Positions 1 to 11,300 of a stretch of DNA of 64,000 nucleotides are shown here, in pieces (the first letter of the stretch is position 1; each line of letters opens with the position of its first letter). Made by a program: the position numbers and the translations under genes. The notes under the pieces are model-generated. The model did no database searches, was not told the origin of the DNA, and saw only the letters and a program-made list of their open reading frames with translations. The stretch spans positions 10,923,417 to 10,987,416 of the forward strand of contig CAMZMU010000123.1 in the NCBI GenBank assembly GCA_947311845.1, read 5' to 3'. Source of the stretch: Poa pratensis. Lineage: Eukaryota; Streptophyta; Magnoliopsida; Poales; Poaceae.

Positions 1-473
1 ATATCCAGAGGCTCGCTAGGTTACAAAGGAATTACTTGGAGACTACTTTTCTTGCCTTCCAAGTTAAGCCATCTTGGATCTTCTGGATTCTTCTTATACC
101 GTGCTGCGACTCTTCGTGTCGGCCCACCTCAGTGCAAACCCATTGATAATAAGCCGCATTACACTTGTGGGCCGCAGGTTAATCTATTTATCATAACCCC
201 GACAGAGGGTACTCCATCTTCTTGGGCCTCTTGTCTTGGGCTTCGAGTAGGCTCTTCGATATTGGGCCTTAGTCGTCACGTGCACCAGGTACCCTCACAA
301 TAGGGTACCCGATATGTATACCCATGTCACCTATCTAGTCTTCACTTTTTCTTCGTGTGTGTCCCTTTCTTCTGATTGCGCCGTAACCATGGACAATCTT
401 CTTCATTTAACTTCATGCTTGGGTCAGTGTTCACTTTGAAGGACGGAATTTCATGAAACTTATTATAATATTC
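1..473. other. Unassigned sequence left of the TNP2 remnant
   Basis: I recognise no gene here. The longest open frame (52-303, +) has no familiar motif. The stretch may be the 3' part of the CACTA element whose transposase lies next to it, or an insertion in it. A short palindrome-like GGTACCCTC...AGGGTACCC lies at about 288-308. Confidence 0.4.
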
Positions 474-3400
474 TCACATATCTGTCTTGTCCTCCACTCC
501 CACGATGGTTCTTTTCCCTGAAAGAACTATGTGGCGCTTTGACTCATCGGCTGATGTATTCGCTTGCTTATCTTTTCTTTTTTTCGGTTTGGTAGACATG
601 TCCTTCACATAGAAAACCTGAGCCACGTCATTGGCTAGAACGAATGGTTTGGTGTCGTACGCAAGATTCTTGAGATCCACTGTAGTCATTCCGTACAATG
701 GGTCTACATTTACCCCGCCGCCTTTCAGGTTGAACCATTTGCACCAGAACAAAGGGACCTTAAAAGAAGGTCCATAGTCAAGTTCCCATATCTGCTCTAT
801 GTAACCATAATATGTGACCGTGACCTTTCGCCCATTGTTGTTTGTTGAATCATCAAAGCGGACACCACTGTTTTGGTTGGTGCTCTTTTTATCTTGGGCG
901 TTTGTGTACAATGTATTCCCATTTATCTCGTACCCTTGGAAAGTCCAAATAGTCGAAGATGGTCCCCTAGACAACAAGTACAGCTCATCTGAGACAGTGT
1001 TGTCATTGTTGAGATGTGTTTGCAACCAACCGCCAAAATTCTCCACGTGTTCCTTTGTAATCAAGGAGTCATCCATCCTCGGTTGTTGGAGCGTACAATA
1101 TCCTTGTGTATCTGGATATACGGAGCCACCAAACTGGAATTATGTAGAACTGTCTAGTGTGCTTGTGTGAAGGAATGTCCGTCCCTACATATTGTTGATT
1201 TCCTTCCTAGAGTGCCTTTTCCACTCAGTCTAACCTCATGTCCTGATTCAGGAAGACCAATCGGCTTAATGCCAGGAATAAAGTCAACACAAAACTCAAT
1301 GACCTCCTCTGTTCCATAGCCTTTGGAGATGCTTCCTTCTGGCCTAGCACAGTTATGAACATACTTCTTCAAGACTCCCATGAACCTCTCAAAGGGGAGC
1401 ATATTGTGTAGAAATACAGGACCCAGAATGATAATCTCGTCGACCAGGTGTACTAGGAGATGTGTCATAATATTGAAAAAGGATGGTGGGAACACCAACT
1501 CAAATATAACGAGACATTGAACCACATCCTTCTGTAGCCTTGGTAGAGTGGCTGGATTGATTACCTTCTGCGAAATTGCATTGAGGAACGCACATAGCTT
1601 AACAATGGGTAGTCAAACATTTTCCGGTAGAAGCCCCCGCAATGCAACCGGAAGCAATTGAGTCATAAGCACGTGGCAGTCATGAGACTTTAGGTTCTGT
1701 AACTTTTTCTCTGCCATATTTATTATTCCCTTTATATTCGACGAGAAGCCAGACGGGACCTTCATACTGCTCAGGACTTCAAAAAAAATTCCTTCTCTTC
1801 TTTGGTAAGAGCGTAGCTAGCAAGACTTAGACGTCCTTTATCCGTCTTCATTGGATGCAGGTTGTCTGGTTCTTTCATAAGTTGCTGGTCCTGTCGTGCA
1901 TCCGGCGTATCTTTTGTCTTCCCATACATGCCCAAGAAGCCTAGCAGGTTCACGCAAAGATTCTTCATCACGTGCATCACATCGATTGCAGAGCGGACCT
2001 TTAGGAGTTTCCAATAGGGTAGATCCCAAAATATAGACTTCTTCTTCCACAGGGGTACGTGTCCGCGAGCGTCATGCGGAACAGACTGTCCGCCAGGACC
2101 CTTTCCAAAGATTACTTCTAAATCCTTGACCATATCATATATAACATCACCAGTAGGAGGGGTGGCTTCGTCCGGCGATCTTCCGCACCTTTGAAATGCT
2201 TGCCTCTCTTTCTTACGGGATGCTGCGTTGGAAGAAATCGACGATGCCTCGGGTACACATTCTTGTTACGTAAATATGTACTTTCAGTCTTATCTAAACA
2301 GTGCGTGCATGCATTGTATCCCTTGTTTGACTGTCCTGAAATGTTACTAAGAGCAGGCCAATCATTGATGGTTGCAAACAACAACGCTCGTAGGTCAAAT
2401 GGCCCCTGTTTGTACTCATCCCATATATGTACCCCTTCATCACGCCACAACTGTAAAAGTTCTTCAACTAATGGCCTCAGGTACACATCAATGTCGTTGC
2501 CGGGTTGCTTCGGGCCTTGGATGAGCACTGGCATCATAATGAACTTCCGCTTCATGCACAACCAAGGAGGAAGGTTATAGATACATAGAGTCACAGGCCA
2601 GGTGCTATGACTGCTGCTCTGCTCCCCAAAAGGATTAAAGCCATCCGTACTTAGACCAAACCTTAAGTTCCTAGCGTCACGTGCAAATTCCTTGAGCTCT
2701 GTCTCGATTTTTCTCCACTGCGACCCATCAGCCGGGTGTCTTGACATCTCGTCGCTCTTGCGGTCTTCTTTGTGCCATCGCAACAACTTGGCATGCTCTT
2801 TGTTTCTGAACAAACGTTTCAACCGTGGTATTATTGGAGCGTACCACATCACCTTGGCAGGAACCCTCTTCCTGGGGGCTGGCCCTCAACATCACCAGGG
2901 TCATCTCGTCTGATCTTATACCGCAATGCACCGCATACCGGGCATTCATTCATATTCGCGTACTGCTCACCACGGTAGAGGATGCAGTCATTAATGCATG
3001 CATGTATCTTCTGCACATCTAATCCTAGAGGGCAGATAACCTTCTTTGCTTCATACGTACTGTCAGGCAATTCGTTATCCTTTGGAAGCTTTTGCTTCAT
3101 TATTTTCAGTAAATTCCCAAATCCCTTGTCAGATAAACCATTCTCTGCCTTCCATTGCAGTAATTCCAGTGTGGTACCGAGCTTTGTGTTGCCATCTTCG
3201 CAAGTTGGGTACAACTTTTTTTTGTGATCCTCTAACATGCACTCCAACTTCAACTTCTCAAGTGCACTTTCTACTTCGGTCTGTGCATCAACGATGACCC
3301 GACGTAAATCATCATGTATGATGGACTCATCTGGTACCTCTTCATCTTCAGCTTCCCTTGTTGCATTACCACCGTATTCAGGGCACATGTAGTTGTCATC

Positions 3401-3670
3401 GTTCTCTTCTTCTTCGTTGTCTTCCATCATAACCCCTCCTTCTCCGTGCTTGGTCCAACAATTATAGCCGGGCATGAAACCAAACTGAATCAGGTGGATG
3501 TGAAGGGTTTGTGACCGAGGGTAATCCTTCTCATTCTGACATTTAAGGCATGGACAACACATAAAACCATCCCGCTTGTTTGCCTCAGCCACATTGAGAA
3601 AAGATTGCACGCCTTGCATGTACTCGGTAGAGCGTCGGTCAGGGTACATCCATGGATGGCTTATCTGCAT
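474..3670 (-). pseudogene. TNP2-like CACTA transposase, frameshifted
   Basis: This is the transposase of the minus-strand CACTA element. In order along the protein there is a Transpos_assoc-type N-terminal domain (from 3670; HPWMYPDRRSTEYMQGV and a Cys/His set CCPCLKC), the TNP2/Transposase_21 core (2852-2118; LSTDGFNPFGEQ and DVYLRPLVEELLQLW), a continuation with LPYWKLLKVRSAIDVMHVMK (2133-1771), a DUF4218-like part (about 1640-1154; HNMLPFERFMGVLKKYV) and a DUF4216-like C-terminal part (1076-474; GGGVNVDPLYGMTTVDL). The frame changes near 2850 (one extra C in a C run), near 2140 and again before 1525, so no full-length protein can be made. Domain names come from memory of the family and the order matches intact plant TNP2 proteins. 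The gene is therefore a decayed transposase rather than a host gene. Confidence 0.9.
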
Positions 3671-3798
3671 TATATAAGTATGTCAAACGCAATCACCACT
3701 ATTCATTAATACAAGTTCATCACATTAAAACCAAAGTAGAGTAGTGACCAAATGTAATACATAGTTCTCATAAAACATACATTTAAACCAACATACAA

Positions 3799-4284
3799 CT
3801 ATCCAAAAAATTTAAATCCAACAACAAATGCGATCAAAATCGCAACTAAGTTAATTATTGAACCAACAGCATAATGATACCAAGCCTCTTGACTAATGGC
3901 ATAACTTCTAAATTTTTTAATCTTCAGGCGCATTGCATCCATCTTGATCTCGTGATCCAAGCGCATTGCATCCATCTTGATTTCGTTAGCATCCACGACG
4001 TCAGCAAGCTTGAACTCCAATTTCATCTTCTCTTCTAAGCATTGGAGATAAAGATCTTCACTTCTTTTCAATTTCGCTTTCAAATCATTGTTTTCTTTTT
4101 CAAAAAACTCGACAATAGGGTCGGTTGGAATTTTCGGTTCAACTACCTCCTAGGTAAAAATATATCTATGTCAAGTTGGTCGGCATAATTGTCATAAAAC
4201 GAAATGAAAGTAATAGTTATAAAAGTATACCACATCCGAATCATAGACCGGACGAGGGCCGACGGGGACGGATATCAAAACCAT
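3799..4284 (-). CDS. CACTA accessory ORF, two exons, coiled coil plus membrane helix
   Basis: A small gene can be modelled upstream of TNP2 on the same strand. Exon 1 is 4284-4231 (18 codons, starting MVLISVPVGPRPVYDSDV, donor GTATAC). Exon 2 is 4149-3799 (acceptor ACCTAG), starting EVVEPKIPTDPIVEFFEKEN and ending FVVGFKFFG. Both exons are phase 0 and give about 134 residues. The middle is Lys/Glu-rich, probably coiled coil, with a duplicated block EIKMDAMRL; the last 25 residues form one hydrophobic segment. I do not know its function. Its place between the CACTA terminus and TNP2 suggests an element-encoded accessory protein. The exon join is inferred from splice-site sequences only. Confidence 0.5.
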
Positions 4285-4499
4285 GGCACTATAAATATAA
4301 TAAACAATTTAAGAAAATTATACAACTAATAACTATGCGTAGAAATCATAAAACGAAGTTTTTTAAAATAAAATATAAAAAAGAGGCTCACCGAGGTGGT
4401 GCCGGTGACGGGACGGCGCGGGCGATCGACGGCGGTGAGGATGGGGATGACACTAAAACCCACAAATCATATTTTAATTTGAGCTCAAATTGCATATAA

Positions 4500-4836
4500 A
4501 ACAAGGGCCAGGGGTGGAAGATGATATAATGAGAGCAGTTGTCCTGGGTTGTATCACGACCCGGTACTAAAGCTCCACCTCTAGTTCCGAGCCGTGATAC
4601 AACCCGGGACTAGAGATTATCGCGCGGGCCCTCCTCTGCTGCTGCCTGCTGCGGCACCTCTAGTGCCGGGTGGTGTCACGACCCGGGACTAGTGGTGCCC
4701 ACCGACCCGGGACCGGAGCTGCGCCGCCTCGTAGCCGTTGAACCGGGACTAGAGCCACACTCTAGTCCCGGTTCGTAAGCCACCTGGGACTAGAGCCAAA
4801 TGTGGCTCTGGACCAAAGGCATGGTTTCCACTAGTG
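4500..4836. repeat. Subterminal repeats of the left CACTA element
   Basis: Repeated CCGGGACTAGAG / CTCTAGTCCCGG motifs occur in both orientations between about 4560 and 4800, next to the CACTA terminus at 4836. This is the arrangement expected of transposase-binding subterminal repeats. Confidence 0.75.
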
Positions 4837-6019
4837 TAAAGACATCTCGCGTTGCTAGATGAGTATGCGGAGGCACTTTTACCATCTAGATACATTGCCG
4901 TTGTGCCAGATTAGTAGTGTGATCATACGAAACATAAATATAGCTTACTATGGTGGTTGATAATGATATATAGGATATATATACATGAAATTTCTATCGA
5001 AAAAGATATACAATGTACTTTTAGGCACAATGTTGATATATGCACTTAACTTTTAGTTCATAAGAAAATACATTTACAACTTAACGTCAGTTCGTTTTGA
5101 TGAAAATCATAGTAGAGTGCATAAGAGGAAACTGATCTCTTGCCCCACCTTAGTTGTGATTTAATATTTGCCCTCCCCTACGTTGTTATGGACTAGCTAA
5201 ATACCCGTGTGTTCAAAAATTATAAATAAATGGTGTATTTAGTTTGTTGGCAGTGATTTTTTGGCCGACTGCCAACTGAAGGCGAAAAGCTGCTAAGACC
5301 CGGATGGACACATCTGAGGAGGAGACGGATTCGGGTGAACCCAGACACATCGCAATGTTCAGACATGGCAAAGCAGCGCGGAGACATGAAGAATCTAGAA
5401 GGCACGTTGACAAGTACGCGAACACATGAAGAATCTAGAAGGCACGTTGACAAGTACGAGATTCTCAAGTATCCTTTTCTAATGAAAAATACACTTGAGT
5501 GAAGGCCAAAAGAGAAAGCCCGCTCAAACCCATAAACCAAGACGGAGTCGACACCGGCTCAGAAACCAGGTGAACTCTACTTTGACACAGCTAGAAGTTT
5601 GACTCATGTATGGAGGCAGATTCGACTGGAAAGCGTCCGGGTATGGCATGAAGATGGAGGTGACCTCGACACTCAAGTTCCTAGTCTGGCACGGCGAATG
5701 AAGATTTGCATAGCTTAAAATAGAAGTTGTACTCGTTTCTGACGAGTAGACCGTGAGTCCGTGACTTGCACGGTAATACCAGCCGACCTATATAATCTAA
5801 GGGTGATAGCCGATTGTAAAACTAAGCACACATCAACTGGATCTATCAGTACATCTACTCTTTACCCTCAACATTTGTCGCTGGTTATGTTCATCAGCGA
5901 ATTCATAATATCATGATTTTGCTCTTTGATCGACAACTGAGGGAGAGCCATGCCGTTGGGTTATGGCGGAAGCGGGGCAGCGGGACAAAGGAGAGGTGCC
6001 AAGCGAGTATGGTAGGCAT
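4837..6019. other. Repeat-derived spacer between two CACTA elements
   Basis: No gene is recognised. A 35-bp segment (ACATGAAGAATCTAGAAGGC and following) is present twice with a 40-bp period, at 5384-5418 and 5424-5458. The part 5700-5900 resembles the end of an LTR-like repeat, but no paired LTR or primer-binding site was found. The spacer ends with the CAT target-site copy (6017-6019) of the next CACTA element. Confidence 0.5.
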
Positions 6020-6680
6020 CACTGCCAGAAAATCTATCTTTCCCGTGAGTGCAGTTCTTTGCCGTGAGCATATATTTTGCGGAACACGGCAAAGGCAACG
6101 TTGCCGTGCAGGAAACAGAAAGGACCACGGCAAAGAATTGACCACGACACAGTACAGAAAGGGCACACGGCAAAGAAATACGCACGGCAAAAAGAACAAA
6201 AACACACGGCAAACAATCCAATCTCGGCAAAGACATCTTTGCTGTGCGCCTCAACGCATCAGCACGGCTAAAAAGTGGGACCCGTAACGACTAGAACCTA
6301 CAATTTTCCCTCGCTTCCAATAAATCTGTTTGCCGTGTGTCAAATAGATGTAGTCACGACAAAGACTAAGGCTTTGCCGTGTGCCCGGAGCGTCTGTACA
6401 CAGCAAAGCATGTATCACCTTCTTTGACCAGAATCCAAAACTTTGCCGCGGTCGCCAATAATTCGCAGGAAATATTTTTGCATTGGCGGGAAATCTCTTT
6501 GCTGTGCATGTATAGCAAAAGGCACGGCAAAGAGTGGCCAAATTTTCCTGCGCTCTAAATTAATTGGCGGGAGAAGATTTGCCGTGCAGCTTTTAGCGTA
6601 GCACACGGCAAACACTTCCTTTGCCATGTGTCTTTGTGAGCTGCACACGGCAAACCATGTATTTGCACTAGCCCATTGAT
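6020..6680. repeat. Left subterminal repeat region of the complete CACTA
   Basis: Many copies of TTTGCCGTG and its complement CACGGCAAA occur in both orientations between 6050 and 6660. They match the repeats inside the right end (12520-12847). Confidence 0.9.
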
Positions 6681-6774
6681 TTTTTTTTGCTATCCTTGCT
6701 TTGTTTATTTTCTTTGTTAAGGCTTCTAGTACGTTCATTTACTTCACTTAATTATGTTTCTCGATAATATATAT

Positions 6775-9700
6775 AAACCCTCCGGTGTGGGCCGCATATG
6801 TGTCGAAACCCCGAAATTAGTGAACCTAACGTGTGAGGCGTCGTCTACCCCTTCCCGGGCGTTGAATGGGAGCGTCGGAAACCCACCCAAACCTAGGTTT
6901 TTTCATACCATGTGTGTACCAGTGTGTTGGGTGTTTTGAAAGTGCAAGATTTTACTCCGGTGCATGACCGTCTTCACTGACCGCACTCTCTGTGTACTAA
7001 GTTTCTTGACTTATAGGTGAAAACTCCCGTTTCTGGGGAACCGGGGACAATCTTGTGAGAACTAGTGATAATAGTTGGTTTTCCATGTTCCTATGTCTTT
7101 ACCTAACACAACCAAGGAAAAAAGACAACTGGCCTACCCCCTTTCGACGCCGTTGAAGGTGGTAGACGAAAACGTTAGGGTTTTTCCAGCGGATCTAGGG
7201 TTTCGCCGAATCGGGGCCCCGGAGCGTCGGAAACCCACCCAAACCTAGGTTTTTTCATACCATGTGTGTACTAGTGTGTTGGGTGTTTTGAAAGTGCAAG
7301 ATTTTACTCCGGTGTATGACCGTCTTCACCGACCGCACTCTCTCTGTACTAAGTTTCTTGACTTATAGGTGAAAACTCCCGTTTCGGGGGAACCGGGGGC
7401 AATCTTGTGAGAACTAGTGATAATAGTTGGTTTTCAATGTTCCTATGTCATAACCTACCACAACCAAGGAAAAAATTCCACTGGCCTACCCCCTTTCGAC
7501 GCCGTTCAAGGTGGTAGACGAAAACGTTAGGGTTTTTCCAGCGGATCTAGGGTTTCGCCGAATCGGGGCCCCGGAGCGTCGGAAACCCACCCAAACCTAG
7601 GTTTTGCCATACCATGTGTGTACAAGTGTGTTGGGTGTTTTGGAAGTGCAAGATTTTACTCCGGTGTGTGACCGTCTTCACCGACCGCACTCTCTCTGTA
7701 CTAAGTTTCTTGACTTATAGGTGAAAACTCCCGTTTCGGGGGAACCGGGGGCAATCTTGTGAGAACTTGTGATAATAGTTGGTTTTCCATGTTCCTATGT
7801 CATAACCTAACACAATCAAGGAAAAAATTCTACTGGCCTACCCCTTTCGACGCCGTTCAAGGTGGTAGACGAAAACGTTAGGGTTTTTGCAGCGGATCTA
7901 GGGTTTCGCCGAATCGAGGCCCCGGAGCGTCGGAAACCCACCCAAACCTAGGTTTTTTCATACCATGTGTGTACCAGTGTGTTGGGTGTTTTGAAAGTGC
8001 AAGATTTTACTCCGGTGTATGACCGTCTTCACCGACCGCACTCTCTCTGTACCTAGGTTTTTCTTTGGTTGTGTTAGGTAAGGACATAGGATCTAGGGTT
8101 TCGCCGAATCGGGGCCCCGGGGCGTCGGAAACCCACCCAAACCTAGGTTTTGCCATACCATGTGTGTACAAGTGTGTTGGGTGTTTTGTAAGTGCAAGAT
8201 TTTACTCCGGTGCTTGACCGTCTTCACCGACCGCACTCTCTCTACTAAGTTTCTTGACTTATAGCTGAAAACTGCCGTTTCGGGGGAACCGGGGCAATCT
8301 TGTGAGAACTTGCGATAATAGTTGGTTTTCCATGTTCCTATGTCATAACCTAACACAACCAAGGAAAAAATTCCATTGGCCTACCCGCTTTCGACGCCGT
8401 TCAAGATGGTAGACGAAAATGTTAGGGTTTTTCCAGCGGATCTAGGGTTTCGCCGAATCGGGGCCCCGGAGAGACGGAAACCCACCCAAACCTAGGTTTT
8501 GCCATAACATGTGTGTACAAGTGTGTTGGGTGTTTTGGAAGTGCAAGATTTTACTCCGGTGTGTGACCGTCTTCACCGACCGCACTCTCTCTCTACTAAG
8601 ACTCTTGACTTATAGCTGAAAACTGCCGTTTCGGGGGAACCGGGGGCAATCTTGTGAGAACTTGTGATAATAGTTGGTTTTCCATGTTCCTATGTCATAA
8701 CCTAACACAACCAAGGAAAAAAATCCACTGGCCTACCCCTTTCGACGCCGTTCAAGGTGGTAGACGAAAACGTTAGGGTTTTTCCAGCGGATCTAGGGTT
8801 TCGCCGAATCTGGGCCCTGGAGCGTCGGAAACCCACCCAAACCTAGGTTTTGCCATAACATGTGTGTACAAGTGTGTTGGGTGTTGTAAATGTCCAAGAT
8901 TTTACTCCGGTGTGTGACCGTCTTCACCGACCGCACTCTCTCTCTACTAAGTTTCTTGACTTATGGCTGAAAACTCCCGTTTCGGGGGAACCGAGGGCAA
9001 TCTTGTGAGAACTTGTGATAATAGTTGGTTTTCCATGTTCCTATGTCATAACCTAACACAACCAAGGAAAAAAGTTCACTGGCCTACCCCCTTTCGACTT
9101 CGGTCAAGGGGGTAGATGGGAACTTTGACTTTTTTCCAGCGGATCTAGATTTTCGCCGAATCAGGGCCCCGGAGCTTCGGAAACCCACCCAAACCTAGGT
9201 TTTTCCATACCACGTGTGTAAAAGTGTGTTGGGTGTTGTAAATGTCCAAGATTTCATATGTTCTGTCGCATGATTCCATGCCCGGCACCCGAAACGGGAG
9301 TTTTCACCTCTAAGTGTTGGAACTTACTACGGAGTAAGCGGGGTCGGTGAAGCGGGTCGCACCTCGGAGCTGTATCTTGGTTCCAACAACCTACCAACAC
9401 ACTCTTATACATATATTAGGGACCCATGCAAGTTTTGGTGGGATTCCGACGCTCCGGACCCCACTAAGGCGAAACCCTACACCCACTGGATAAAAGTCCA
9501 ACCTGTCGATCTACCCTTTGACCGGGGCCGAGAGGGGGTAGACGCATGAACTTTTTTGCTTGGTTGTGTTAGGTTGGTACATAGGACCATGGGGAACCAA
9601 CATTTCAAGTGGTCTGTCGCATGATTCCGTGCCCAGCACCCGACACGGAAGTTTTCACCTCTAAGTGTCGGAACTTACTACGGAGTAAGCAGGGTCGGTG

Positions 9701-9820
9701 AAGCGGGTCGCACCTCGGAGCTGTATCTTGGTTCCCACGACCTACCAACACATTCTAAAACATATATTAGGGACCCATGCAAGTTTTGGTGGGATTCCGA
9801 CGCTCCGGGGCCCCGATAGA
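6775..9820. repeat. Satellite-like tandem array inside the CACTA element
   Basis: A unit of about 352 bp containing GGAGCGTCGGAAACCCACCC recurs with that word (some copies with a base change) at 6871, 7223, 7575, 7926, 8121, 8470, 8821 and 9173. Spacings are 352, 352, 351, 195, 349, 351 and 352. The 195-bp step is a shortened monomer. After about 9250 the unit continues in reverse orientation as two diverged copies (complement words at about 9450 and 9800). No open frame runs through the array. The monomer matches no satellite I can name with confidence. Confidence 0.9.
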
Positions 9821-9839
9821 AAGAAAAAATGGAAAGAAA

Positions 9840-9970
9840 TAAAGGCACACGGCAAAGGTTGTCATTGCCGTGTGCTTCCTCTACACCCGCACGGCAATGG
9901 GAAGGCTCACGACACATGATGCCGTCTTTGCCGTGTGACCCTCTTACACCTACACGGCAAAGGCCGTGTC
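9840..9970. repeat. Second cluster of GCCGTGTG/CACGGCAA repeats
   Basis: Subterminal-type CACTA motifs reappear here, just after the array. This suggests the array sits inside or has interrupted the left subterminal region. Confidence 0.75.
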
Positions 9971-9989
9971 TTATCCACTCAATAACTCG

Positions 9990-10968
9990 ACCCGGACGCG
10001 ACCACTCTCTCACTCACTCACAAACACAGCCGCATCCACCACATCCACCACCGGCCCGCCGCCGCCGCAGCCCCGACACCCTACACGCCTCCTCCGCCCT
10101 CCACGCCGGCCTCCCCTGCCGCCACCACCACCCCTGCCGCCACCACCTCCCCGGCCTCCACCTCCTCCGCCCTCCACGCCGGCCTCCCCTGCCGCACTCC
10201 TCCACCCCGCGACCTCCTCCGCCCTCCACGCCGGCGACCCGGCTGCGACCTCCTCCGCGACCTCCTCCAAGCCTGCCTCCACCGCCCCAACGCCTCCAAG
10301 CCAGCCGGCCACGGACCCCTGCCTCCTCCGGCGCCCCTCCTCCAAGCCCGCCGGCCGGGATACATCTCCAAGGTGATTTCCTCACCTCTAGTTTGCATTA
10401 TTTGTGTTCGCGGAATTTGCTCCTGGGTATTCACTGCAAAAAAAATCCAATAGCAATATATAGTACTACATTACAGTAAATTTGCATCAAGATAGATAGA
10501 ACAATCTGAAAATAGTTTGGTGTAGATCAGTAGAAGTTTGCTTTCAAAGTTCTTTTAAACAATGCAAATATGCTAACACCCATCTTCTTGTACGACTAGG
10601 AGCATGAAGCATTACATGAATATTTATGTTGTATATTTGTTCTTATATATATGTTGTTTTTGTGGTTTTTCAGATGTCGTAGTTTACGGGGCTTCTCCAC
10701 CTGAGGAGGGCCGCCTCGGTGCCCCTGTTCCGTCCCCCTGCGGAGAGCGTCACCGACCTTCTGCGGTGATCGACCACGCTTCTAGGGTATACATCTTTCG
10801 CCTCTCTTGCTGCATAGGTTTATTTTGGTCTAGATCACCAAGTCAGTCGAGTCGCGTAACCCGAGTCAGATCCCATCCGGAAGGGTTACAAATTTATAAA
10901 TATGCAGGATTGTCCATCTTTGCATATTTATAACCGTAACACTTCTGGATTGTCTTGTTGGACAGTCC
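9990..10968. other. CACTA interior: GC-rich low-complexity tract then AT-rich spacer
   Basis: At 10010-10376 a C-rich tract (CCGCCGCC, CTCCTCCGCC) opens frames of proline-rich protein on one strand and glycine/arginine-rich protein on the other, with no domain. It could be an untranslated leader of the element's gene. From 10380 to 10968 I see no recognisable gene. Confidence 0.5.
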
Positions 10969-11175
10969 GAGTACGTGTAGATCGGGTCGTGTTCCATGTT
11001 CTACCCCTTCCTGAGACGGAATTTCGGCAGCACCTCCCCGTTGTTCTTCGGATGCACACCCTCTCGGCTTGACAAGCTCGAGACGTGTATTCTAAAGAAC
11101 AGCGGGGAGGTGCTGTCGAAATTCCGTCTCGGGTCGGGGTAGAACATGGGACACGACTCGATCTACATGTACTCG
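10969..11175. repeat. Long imperfect inverted repeat (hairpin) in the CACTA element
   Basis: The left arm 10969-11048 and right arm 11095-11175 are reverse complements over about 80 bases with about eight mismatches. The loop is 46 bases. The arms contain GACGGAATTTCGGCAGCACC and its complement. A transcript would fold into a long stem, a plausible source of small RNAs; no expression evidence is available here. Confidence 0.92.
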
Positions 11176-11300
11176 GGCGAGATAGGCCCCTACCTATTAG
11201 AAATATAGGTGAACCCTTGCATGCTGTAAAAGATAAAATTTGGCCGTAATTAATCTGACGACATTGAATTAATTTATTATTACTTCCTGCATATAATGAA

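Larger units (their letters stand above)
1..4836 (-). mobile_element. CACTA (En/Spm) DNA transposon, 5' end and body, minus strand
   Basis: Read on the minus strand, the element begins at 4836 with CACTAGTGGAAACCATGCC, a typical CACTA terminus. It continues through GGGACTAGAG-type subterminal repeats (4500-4836), a small two-exon ORF (3799-4284) and a broken TNP2 transposase (474-3670). The other terminus is not in the window, so the left limit given is only the window edge. The base triplet outside the terminus is TAA (4837-4839); its partner copy cannot be checked here. Confidence 0.85.

Noticed and set aside
6775..9820. CRISPR-like repeat array
   Set aside because: The units are 352 bp without short repeat/spacer structure, lie in a transposon, and belong to a plant genome.
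9829..10479. Proline-rich open frames (up to 216 residues) and antisense glycine-rich frames
   Set aside because: They come from a C-rich low-complexity tract open in several frames at once, with no domain.
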